This document shows positions 1-4,910 of a DNA stretch of 5,784 bases, piece by piece (the stretch's first letter is position 1; every line of letters starts with the position of its first letter). Origin of the DNA: Candidatus Methanoperedentaceae archaeon (GTDB lineage Archaea > Halobacteriota > Methanosarcinia > Methanosarcinales > Methanoperedenaceae); the NCBI GenBank assembly GCA_027371625.1, contig DAHXMQ010000114.1, positions 1 to 5,784 on the forward strand. Reading direction: 5' to 3'. The translations under genes were made by a program, and so were the position numbers. The notes below the pieces were generated by a model. It was not told where the DNA came from. It saw only the letters and a list, made by a program, of their open reading frames with translations, and did no database searches.

Positions 1-107
1 ACATCGTGTGGAAATACAGCGGACCTCAGGTGAACTGGCTTGAACGCAAGGGATTTTTAAAAACTTAATTTATGGTCAGTGACAGGAAGCTTCGCCGCAT
101 GGATGAG
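1..107 (+). repeat. Left arm of a 107-bp perfect inverted repeat at the window edge
   Basis: Base k in this stretch equals the complement of base 749-k, without mismatch, for k = 1 to 107; base 108 is the first disagreement. The partner arm is 642-748 and 534 bases lie between the arms. The arm reaches the first base of the window, so the true repeat may be longer. It carries an inverted copy of the end of the aIF1A gene and the start of the Rio1 gene. The exact identity means either a very recent event or an artefact of amplification or assembly. Confidence 0.97.
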
Positions 108-119
108 CCTTGCCTTTGA
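1..119 (+). pseudogene. Inverted duplicate of the aIF1A tail and Rio1 start
   Basis: On the plus strand, codons from base 3 to the stop at 66-68 repeat the last 21 residues of aIF1A. An ATG at 72 then repeats the Rio1 start (MVSDRKLRRMDE) until the repeat ends at 107, after which the frame gives P-C-L and stops at 117-119. Neither fragment can make a functional product inside this window. These are by-products of the inverted repeat and should not be annotated as genes. Confidence 0.85.
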
Positions 120-677
120 ATACAAGAGTTTCATATATTCCACAGTCCTGTTAAAAATATGTTTTGCCTCTTCCTGCGTCAGTTCTGCATCCTTCAACTG
201 TGGCATGGGGATTCCGTCCTTTCCGATAAACTCCATTAACAGGATGTTCCTTTTTGTAAAATACGGTTTCGGCACCCTTACCCCTGCTTCCTCGGCTCGC
301 TTTAAGTTCTTGAATTCCTTTTTCGTCCATGCAAGGATTATGTCCTTTCTGGATTGTTTAATCCCGACAAAACGAGGGTCTCCCAGAATATATTCCTTCA
401 TTGCATTAAAATTCGCAGTGGAAATGAGATATATCTTCACGGCAATTTCAGAGATATCGTCTTTTTTCGCGAGAGCATGGAAAAGATTTGCCTCTTTTCC
501 CGTGCTGAAGCAGCCCCCGAGAGCTTCGATATATCCTTTTCTTGAAAGCTCATATAACGCCATCAATGTTGCCTCATCAAAAACGTCTGCAAATGTTTCC
601 ATGTCGGAAGCCTTGATGCGCATGCGGAATTCATCGATTATCTCATCCATGCGGCGAAGCTTCCTGTCACTGACCAT
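57..677 (-). CDS. rio1: Rio1-type atypical serine/threonine kinase, broken after the N-lobe (chimeric C-terminus)
   Basis: RIO kinases act as ATPases/kinases in late maturation of the small ribosomal subunit in the cytoplasm. The frame shows the RIO phosphate-binding loop STGKEAN at residues 58-64, the ATP-binding lysine in AVKIY (K81), the RIO region around residues 106-128 and the hinge-like LMEFIGKDG (147-155). The family then needs the catalytic loop (usually HGDLSEYN) and a metal-binding aspartate, neither of which is present. After YSKARLIH (186-193) the frame continues A-A-K-L-P-V and stops at residue 206. Residues from about 191 onward are encoded by the inverted repeat, so the last 13 are antisense of the gene's own start. 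Archaeal Rio1 proteins are usually about 250-290 residues. The ATG at 677 lies 3 bases after the aIF1A stop, consistent with the known aIF1A-Rio1 operon; no Shine-Dalgarno site is obvious. The family call is firm, but this C-terminus should not be trusted. Confidence 0.88.
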   Translation of the reverse strand: MVSDRKLRRMDEIIDEFRMRIKASDMETFADVFDEATLMALYELSRKGYIEALGGCFSTGKEANLFHALAKKDDISEIAVKIYLISTANFNAMKEYILGDPRFVGIKQSRKDIILAWTKKEFKNLKRAEEAGVRVPKPYFTKRNILLMEFIGKDGIPMPQLKDAELTQEEAKHIFNRTVEYMKLLYSKARLIHAAKLPVTDHKLSF

Positions 678-748
678 AAATTAAGTTTTTAAAAATCCCT
701 TGCGTTCAAGCCAGTTCACCTGAGGTCCGCTGTATTTCCACACGATGT
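642..748 (-). repeat. Right (parental) arm of the 107-bp inverted repeat
   Basis: This arm spans the last codons of aIF1A, the 3-base gap and the first 12 codons of the Rio1 gene, in their normal operon order. It is taken as the original copy because both genes read intact through it, whereas the copy at 1-107 interrupts the Rio1 frame. Confidence 0.95.
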
Positions 749-1037
749 CCGCCTTCTCGGTCTGGAAAGACCACGGAACTACTATAACCACATCCCCTTC
801 ACGAATCCATGTACTTTTTTTCATTTTACCCGGAATGCGGGCAAGCCTCACCACCCCATCCATGCACCTGACCCTGAGTTTATTTGCTCCCAGCAAACTT
901 TCAACTGTGCCCAGTACCTCGTTCGCACTTTTTTGAGGGATACGAATCCTGGTAAACTCCTCAGGCTGCTGGTTTTTATTGTTTCGCTGTTTCAGTATAA
1001 CACCTCGTGATTGTTTCGCATGCTTCTTATTGCCCAT
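681..1037 (-). CDS. eif1A: Translation initiation factor aIF1A
   Basis: aIF1A binds the A-site region of the small ribosomal subunit and, with aIF1 and aIF2, helps scanning-free start selection and subunit joining. The 118-residue product has a basic, probably disordered N-terminus (about residues 1-27, KKHAKQSRG and KQRNNKN) followed by an S1-like OB fold at about 30-105. Family signatures are LGANKLRVRCMDGVVRLARIPGK (split as LGANKLRVRC at 49-58 and RLARIPGKMKK at 64-74), then WIREGDVVIVVPW (77-89) and the DIVWKY end of the barrel. Length and motifs are normal for archaeal IF1A. The ATG at 1037 precedes MGNKK. A TATA-like box about 40 bases upstream suggests a short 5' leader. It is the first gene of the operon with Rio1. 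Confidence 0.96.
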   Translation of the reverse strand: MGNKKHAKQSRGVILKQRNNKNQQPEEFTRIRIPQKSANEVLGTVESLLGANKLRVRCMDGVVRLARIPGKMKKSTWIREGDVVIVVPWSFQTEKADIVWKYSGPQVNWLERKGFLKT

Positions 1038-1136
1038 GCTATGTAAAGTTTACTGATTTGAAAATTCTGCCAAATATTTAAAGTTCAATTCTTCACTGAA
1101 TTTTCAAATACGATACTTATTTTAGAAATCAATATA
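1038..1136. promoter_or_regulatory. Divergent promoter region between aIF1A and kae1, with a 12-bp inverted repeat
   Basis: This 99-base spacer is strongly AT-rich and must hold the promoters of both divergent transcription units. It contains a perfect 12-base inverted repeat: ATTTGAAAATTC at 1056-1067 and its reverse complement at 1098-1109, centred at about 1082. Between the arms lies the near-palindromic AAATATTTAAAG (1072-1083). Neither start codon has a clear Shine-Dalgarno sequence, so short-leader or leaderless transcripts are likely. The presence of promoters is a safe inference; the exact boxes are not. Confidence 0.6.
1072..1083 (-). promoter_or_regulatory. TATA-like box, probable aIF1A promoter
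   Basis: Read on the minus strand this is CTTTAAATATTT, a good archaeal TATA match whose centre lies about 40 bases upstream of the aIF1A ATG. Transcription would be expected to start near 1050, leaving a leader of roughly 10-15 bases. Because the core is nearly palindromic it could also serve kae1. A second AT-rich stretch at 1114-1123 is an alternative for kae1. Confidence 0.5.
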
Positions 1137-2117
1137 ATGAAGCTGCCAATGCCAAAAATACTCGGTCTTGAAGGAACTGCATGGAACCTGAGCGCCGCTG
1201 TGGTTGATGAAAAGGATGTAATAGCTGAAACCACTGCCACTTATATGCCCACAACAGGAGGAATTCACCCGCGTGAGGCTGCGCAGCATCATGCCAGCCA
1301 TATCGCAAAGGTAGTAAAAGAAACCCTAAAGATATGCGGAAAGGATATAGATGCAGTGGCTTTTTCTCAGGGACCCGGACTCGGTCCGTGCCTACGAACC
1401 GTTGCAACCGCTGCAAGGGCGCTCGCTTTGTCCATGGAAGTTCCCCTCATAGGCGTGAACCATTGCATAGCGCATATAGAGGTGGGAAGGTGGAAAACAA
1501 AAGCTTGCGACCCTGTCACATTGTATGTCAGCGGTGCGAACTCGCAGGTTCTTGCTTACAGGGCTGGGCGATATAGGGTCTTTGGCGAGACGCTTGACAT
1601 TGGCATAGGGAATGCCCTCGACAAGTTCGCAAGGTTTGCAGGATTACCTCATCCCGGAGGACCCAAGGTTGAGGAGCTTGCAAAAAAAGCCACCCGATAC
1701 ACTCCCCTGCCCTATACTGTAAAAGGCATGGATTTTTCTTTCTCAGGTTTAACGACTGCCGCGCAGGAGGCTTTGAAAAGCTCAACTTTGCAGGATGTCT
1801 GCCACTCCTTCCAGGAGACTGCGTTTGCGATGCTGGTGGAGGTGACAGAGCGCGCTGTGGCTCACACAGGAAAAAACGAGGTTCTTCTGGCAGGCGGCGT
1901 GGGGGCGAATGTGCGCCTTCGTGAGATGCTCGCGCTCATGTGCGAGGACAGGGGCATAGAGTTCTACGCGCCTGAGAAGAGGTTCATGGGAGACAACGGC
2001 GCCATGATAGCATATCTCGGTCTTTTGATGTATAAATCAGGTTATAGAACAGCAATCGAGGATTCAAAGGCAAATCCCAACTTCAGACCTGATGATGCGG
2101 AGGTAATGTGGCGATAA
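1137..2117 (+). CDS. kae1: Kae1 (TsaD/OSGEP family), catalytic subunit of KEOPS, tRNA t6A37 threonylcarbamoyltransferase
   Basis: Kae1 transfers the threonylcarbamoyl group from threonylcarbamoyl-AMP to A37 of ANN-decoding tRNAs, working in KEOPS with Bud32, Cgi121 and Pcc1. The 326-residue product has the ASKHA-fold start LGLEGTAWNLSAAVV (9-23), HPREAAQHH (44-52) and FSQGPGLGPCLRT (77-88). The metal ligands expected from known Kae1 structures are all visible: H109 and H113 in NHCIAH, Y130 in LYVSGANSQ and D286 in RFMGDNG. LAGGVGAN (251-258) is the second phosphate-binding stretch. The length is that of a stand-alone Kae1. A second in-frame ATG at 1149 gives MPKILGLEG, which fits the family equally well; neither start has a ribosome binding site, so the N-terminus is uncertain by four residues. 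The gene overlaps bud32 by 10 bases. In several methanogens (for example Methanocaldococcus and Methanosarcina) the two proteins are one fused chain; here they are separate. Confidence 0.97.
   Translation: MKLPMPKILGLEGTAWNLSAAVVDEKDVIAETTATYMPTTGGIHPREAAQHHASHIAKVVKETLKICGKDIDAVAFSQGPGLGPCLRTVATAARALALSMEVPLIGVNHCIAHIEVGRWKTKACDPVTLYVSGANSQVLAYRAGRYRVFGETLDIGIGNALDKFARFAGLPHPGGPKVEELAKKATRYTPLPYTVKGMDFSFSGLTTAAQEALKSSTLQDVCHSFQETAFAMLVEVTERAVAHTGKNEVLLAGGVGANVRLREMLALMCEDRGIEFYAPEKRFMGDNGAMIAYLGLLMYKSGYRTAIEDSKANPNFRPDDAEVMWR
2099..2104 (+). promoter_or_regulatory. Shine-Dalgarno site for bud32 inside the last kae1 codons
   Basis: GGAGGT lies in the kae1 codons for A-E-V and ends three bases before the GTG start of bud32. 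The spacing is tight, but this is the clearest ribosome binding sequence I noticed in the window. It supports the GTG at 2108: the bud32 frame is closed by TGA at 2093-2095 and has no other start codon before the P-loop. Confidence 0.6.
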
Positions 2118-2683
2118 TTGCAAGCGGCGCCGAGGCTGTTATAGCTCTTGAGGGAAATACCATAATCAAGACAAGGATACAGAAGCGCTATCGTCTGAAG
2201 GAAATCGACGAGAGCCTGCGCCGCGAGAGAACAAGGATAGAGGCAAAACTCATCTCAGAAGCGCGGAGGTGCGGTGTGCCCACGCCTATAATCAGGAATG
2301 TAACAGACTTCGAGATAAAAATGGAGTACATAGAAGGAACTGCGCTGAAAAACATAATCACCCCTCAGCTCGCCGAGAAGACAGGAGAGCTTGTGGGCAG
2401 GCTTCATACCTGCGGGATAGTGCACGGAGACCTTACCACCTCGAACATAATGTTTAAGGACGGCAAGCTCTACCTCATAGATTTCGGTCTTGCTTATCTT
2501 GATAAGACTCTTGAGGCGAGAGGGGTTGACGTGCACGTGCTTTTCCAGACATTTGAGAGCACGCATGAGAACCACGAGGAGCTTACCGAGTCTTTCAAGA
2601 AAGGATATGCCAGAACTTTTCAGGGCGCGGAGGAAGTGATGGAGAGGGTGAGGGAGATTGAGGCGAGGGGAAGATACGCCTAA
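2108..2683 (+). CDS. bud32: Bud32 (PRPK-like) kinase/ATPase subunit of KEOPS
   Basis: Bud32 is a small atypical kinase of the RIO/PRPK group that binds Kae1 and whose ATPase activity supports t6A synthesis. The 191-residue product is full length. It shows the glycine-poor P-loop SGAEAVI (6-12), the likely ATP-contacting lysine K21 in IIKTR, the KRYR patch (26-29) typical of Bud32, the catalytic loop HGDLTTSN (106-113, D108 and N113), the metal-binding DFGL (125-128) and the terminal EARGRYA resembling the conserved Bud32 tail. The GTG start is the only possible one and has an upstream GGAGGT. The overlap with kae1, in the -1 frame, points to coupled translation and equal stoichiometry. The stop overlaps that of arcS on the other strand by four bases, so no terminator fits between the two genes. 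Confidence 0.96.
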   Translation: MAIIASGAEAVIALEGNTIIKTRIQKRYRLKEIDESLRRERTRIEAKLISEARRCGVPTPIIRNVTDFEIKMEYIEGTALKNIITPQLAEKTGELVGRLHTCGIVHGDLTTSNIMFKDGKLYLIDFGLAYLDKTLEARGVDVHVLFQTFESTHENHEELTESFKKGYARTFQGAEEVMERVREIEARGRYA

Positions 2684-4488
2684 TTTTCTTCGATCTTCTT
2701 CGCATGCCTCAACTCCACAGCAACTCCCCTTCCGCACTCCTTCATCTCCCACCCGCTCATGAGCGCACGTCCGACCCCGAAAAACTTCTCGCCCTCTACA
2801 ATAACTTCGTCGCTGGGGCGAATCTGCGGGTCAGCATCAACTACGCCGGGAGCAAGTACGCTGCTGTGGGGAACGAAATCGCCTATTTTCACCTTATAGA
2901 AAGGATATTCACGAAGCCGCATTCCACCTTCCGCAGTCAGAGCAACAGTGCCATACTGCGGTATCAATGTCGCAAGCTGCTGTTTGCCTGCGAACAACTG
3001 GAACTTGGGATATGGCGCCCTTACATTAGCATTATCCATGACAAGCATCTCGCCTGCCCCGCACCCGAACTGGTAATCAGCAGTCGCATGGAAAATGCCA
3101 AGGTTTGCTTCCTCGCTTCCCCGCCCTTTTGTAGGCTCAAGCTCGGAAACGGTAGTTCTCAGTTTATCGATAGAGGTGTTTGAAGTGACACTATCATCGG
3201 CTGTATAAATGAACCCAAGACCAAGCTCGCTTTCCACGGATTCGCAGATATCCCTGTATGCCCCGTGCACATGTGCGATTATGTTTTCGTATTTATTCTT
3301 TTGAAGGTAATTCTTCAGGCATCCGGCGACCCATGCTCTTTCCTCCAGATCCCAGTGTCCTGTCACAGGTGTATCATAATGTGCAGCAGGGTACATCAAC
3401 TCAAGCTCTCGAGGCACTATTCCAATGGGGGATGAGATGATTACCTCATGCACGTATCTCCTGTATTTTCCCAAGGCTTGAAAAAATTTCTGATGCGACT
3501 GCGAAAGAGAGTATGGTTTTTTTGCTGAGCAGGGAAGAAGCACAAGCGTGTCCAGTTCCGGCGCAGTATAGCGTTCTATTACCCGCTGTGCAAATCGTTT
3601 TATCTCGACCCTGTTAAACGATTCCGAAGTGTTGGCATACAATGTTTTTGTCCTGAAGATTGGAGTTCTTTTTTCAAGGAATGCATATTGTACATCCACA
3701 AGCCGAAGCGCTGCTGTGAGCCACGGTCGCACTCTGCACTGGCGCTCGACGTACTCGCGAAGCTGCCCTGTCCTTATGTGCTCCCGGATATTGCGTAGCT
3801 CCTCGGCAAGCTTGTTCGAATTGTGTTTTGAAAGAAGCTCGGCGCGTTCTTTTTTGGGCATTTTAAGCAATCCAGCGGGCGTATTCGCCAAACAGACAGG
3901 GCATGCACAGGGAAATTCATGCAGTTCATCGAGATAAAATTCGCCTGAATTCGTGAGGTAAATGTCCTGGTATGCCCTGATTATCGGAAGGGTTTCATCC
4001 ACTATATCCACGCCCAAGTACACAAGCATGGAGAGGTTAAGAGGTGTGGCAAGCGCAGGTGCATAGAGCAGCGTGTCAGCACGCGTATTTTCCTTTAGCC
4101 TGATTATCGAATCCACAAACTCTCGAGGCTTATTTTCAAGCTGTTTTGCTGCACCGAGGACGTACAAATCCGATGCAGTATATTCTTGGGCGAAAGGATG
4201 CACGACTATGCCTGTATTAGCGGGCTGCGCTTGCTCAAACGAATCATGAATTTCTCTTATGATTTCCTCCCTTGTATGCAGGGGAAGTGATTTGTGGGGA
4301 AGAATGACGAGTTTTTTGTCTGGAGCAAGTACAGGTGGTTTTTTTTTCCAGAGGGAGCAGGAATCGATTATCGAGCAATCATTTTCGTGAATCCTGATGA
4401 TGGCAGGGGTTGATATTTCCTTATCCAGAGCAAGCTTGCCGATTCTGGCTGCTGCATCACGGTGAATAATTTCGAATATTTTGCTCAT
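2680..4488 (-). CDS. arcS: Archaeosine synthase ArcS (TGT-like paralogue with PUA domain)
   Basis: ArcS acts after archaeal TGT has placed preQ0 at position 15 of the tRNA D-loop. It was described as the amidotransferase forming archaeosine; in organisms with RaSEA it attaches lysine to preQ0, which RaSEA then cleaves. The 602-residue product has a degenerate TGT-like N-terminal barrel (about 1-270) and a zinc site of TGT type, C194, C196, C199 and H222 (CACPVC ... SKHN). It then has the ArcS-specific motif P-C-x3-K-P-Y-x2-S-x2-H, met exactly at residues 319-332 (PCSAKKPYSLSQSH), and a C-terminal PUA domain at about 525-596 (LREYPFYKVKIGDFVP ... GRGVAVELRH). The ArcS motif excludes an ordinary TGT. 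The ATG at 4488 is preceded by a TATA-like box and no Shine-Dalgarno site. It appears to be a single-gene unit convergent with kae1-bud32. Confidence 0.95.
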   Translation of the reverse strand: MSKIFEIIHRDAAARIGKLALDKEISTPAIIRIHENDCSIIDSCSLWKKKPPVLAPDKKLVILPHKSLPLHTREEIIREIHDSFEQAQPANTGIVVHPFAQEYTASDLYVLGAAKQLENKPREFVDSIIRLKENTRADTLLYAPALATPLNLSMLVYLGVDIVDETLPIIRAYQDIYLTNSGEFYLDELHEFPCACPVCLANTPAGLLKMPKKERAELLSKHNSNKLAEELRNIREHIRTGQLREYVERQCRVRPWLTAALRLVDVQYAFLEKRTPIFRTKTLYANTSESFNRVEIKRFAQRVIERYTAPELDTLVLLPCSAKKPYSLSQSHQKFFQALGKYRRYVHEVIISSPIGIVPRELELMYPAAHYDTPVTGHWDLEERAWVAGCLKNYLQKNKYENIIAHVHGAYRDICESVESELGLGFIYTADDSVTSNTSIDKLRTTVSELEPTKGRGSEEANLGIFHATADYQFGCGAGEMLVMDNANVRAPYPKFQLFAGKQQLATLIPQYGTVALTAEGGMRLREYPFYKVKIGDFVPHSSVLAPGVVDADPQIRPSDEVIVEGEKFFGVGRALMSGWEMKECGRGVAVELRHAKKIEEN

Positions 4489-4520
4489 AACAGAACTTTT
4501 TTGTGCTCTATGTGAGGAAT

Positions 4521-4530
4521 TTATTTAAAA
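4521..4530 (-). promoter_or_regulatory. TATA-like box of arcS
   Basis: On the minus strand the sequence is TTTTAAATAA, centred about 38 bases upstream of the arcS ATG. This predicts a transcription start near 4500 and a leader of roughly 12 bases, too short for a spaced Shine-Dalgarno site, and none is seen. Confidence 0.5.
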
Positions 4531-4604
4531 CTGAGCATGTAGTTCTGCGAGCCATGGTTTTAAGTATCAATGAAGTTAATAATCCATAGGTTAGTGACAT
4601 GGTC

Positions 4605-4706
4605 GAAATAATACTCATTTAAATGACAAACAAATAAAAAAGGGCGCAGGCATTAAGCGAGCGCCCCGGCAGTCTCTGACAGACTGATATCTGGTCGATC
4701 ACGTCA
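4605..4706 (+). pseudogene. Degenerate tandem copy of the tRNA-Ser gene and its leader (tRNA-like remnant or small RNA)
   Basis: Blocks occur here in the same order and at nearly the same spacing as in the tRNA-Ser locus downstream. GAAATAATACT is at 4605 and 4754 (59 and 63 bases before the tRNA start); CAAATA at 4631 and 4787 (33 and 30 before); GCC..GG.AGTCT at 4664 and 4817; CAGACT at 4680 and 4845; GATAT at 4686 and 4854; and GGTCGATCACGTCA at 4693-4706 and 4859-4872. The D-loop half is missing, and the copy stops matching after the variable-arm loop, so the T arm and 3' acceptor strand are absent. It can still form CAGTCT/AGACTG (4670-4675 with 4681-4686). It could be a dead tRNA, or an expressed RNA with a TATA-like CATTTAAATG at 4617-4626. 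I favour the first. Confidence 0.6.
4632..4666 (-). terminator. Hairpin followed by a T-run on the minus strand
   Basis: GGGCGC (4642-4647) pairs with GCGCCC (4661-4666) across a 13-base loop. On the minus strand this hairpin is followed at once by TTTTTTATTT (4641 down to 4632). It is placed to end transcription coming leftward from the radical SAM gene before the arcS promoter. In archaea the U-tract matters more than the hairpin, so the stem may be incidental. Confidence 0.4.
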
Positions 4707-4786
4707 AACTATCTTCTGCTTCCCCATTATTTAAGGATTTGCTTGTGCGAATTGAAATAATACTTTCACACCGCTTGGAAATGGCT

Positions 4787-4792
4787 CAAATA
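4787..4792 (+). promoter_or_regulatory. Weak TATA-like element of the tRNA gene
   Basis: CAAATA lies 30 bases before the first tRNA base, the spacing expected of an archaeal TATA box. The same six bases lie 33 bases before the degenerate copy, so the element has survived in both. The match to a TATA consensus is poor. Confidence 0.3.
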
Positions 4793-4816
4793 GTCCGAAA
4801 GCAAGGTAGAAATCAT

Positions 4817-4904
4817 GCCGAGGTAGTCTAGCAAGGTAAGGCGCCAGACTAAGGATATGGTCGATCACGTCAGATCGCCGCGGGTTCGAATCCCGTCCTC
4901 GGCG
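4817..4904 (+). tRNA. tRNA-Ser (class II) with an irregular anticodon arm
   Basis: The 88-base gene folds as a long-variable-arm tRNA. The acceptor is GCCGAGG (4817-4823) with CCTCGGC (4897-4903). The D stem is GTCT (4826-4829) with AGGC (4839-4842). The variable stem is CGATC (4862-4866) with GATCG (4873-4877). The T stem is GCGGG (4880-4884) with CCCGT (4892-4896) around TTCGAAT. The discriminator is G4904, as in archaeal tRNA-Ser, and CCA is not encoded. The body closely resembles archaeal tRNA-Ser. The anticodon arm does not: CCAGA (4844-4848) faces TATGG (4856-4860) with a G-A mismatch, and a regular 7-base loop would give anticodon AAG. A serine anticodon GGA sits two bases further on (4853-4855). 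The gene may be damaged, unusual or carry a sequence error. There is no room for an intron. Its 3' end is six bases from the stop of the convergent radical SAM gene. Confidence 0.8.
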
Positions 4905-4910
4905 CAGTGA

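Larger units (their letters stand above)
4489..4816. other. 328-base spacer between arcS and the tRNA gene
   Basis: I find no protein-coding gene here. From left to right it holds the arcS leader and TATA-like box (to about 4530), then about 75 bases with no recognised element (4531-4604). Next is the tRNA-like degenerate copy with its leader (4605-4706), then about 45 bases with an AT-rich stretch TTATTTAAGG near 4727-4736. Last is the leader of the intact-length tRNA (4754-4816). Eleven bases (GAAATAATACT) occur twice, at 4605-4615 and 4754-4764. Confidence 0.6.

Noticed and set aside
79..684. Long plus-strand open frame opposite the Rio1 gene
   Set aside because: It is antisense to a clear RIO-kinase reading frame, shows no recognisable motif, and partly owes its length to the inverted repeat.
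2255..2752. Minus-strand open frame opposite bud32
   Set aside because: It lies antisense to the conserved kinase motifs of Bud32 and runs into the end of arcS; no domain is visible.
2680..4488. Ordinary archaeal tRNA-guanine transglycosylase (ArcTGT)
   Set aside because: The exact PC-x3-KPY-x2-S-x2-H motif at residues 319-332 and the degenerate TGT barrel identify ArcS.
4844..4860. tRNA-Leu(AAG) or a suppressor/pyrrolysine tRNA (CTA in the arm)
   Set aside because: The tRNA body and G73 are serine-like, archaeal tRNA-Leu has A73, and archaea avoid A34. The CTA triplet is not preceded by U33, and the long variable arm excludes tRNA-Pyl.
4692..4872. The 15-base direct repeat as attachment sites of an integrated element
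   Set aside because: Integrases that use tRNA genes normally duplicate the 3' end, including the T arm. Here the repeat covers the variable arm only, the interval is just 166 bases, and no integrase gene lies between. Tandem duplication of the tRNA locus explains the extra matching blocks better.
4817..4904. Intron-containing class I tRNA
   Set aside because: Treating the extra bases as an intron leaves no complement to CCAGA in the right place, while a class II fold with a 5-bp variable stem accounts for all 88 bases.
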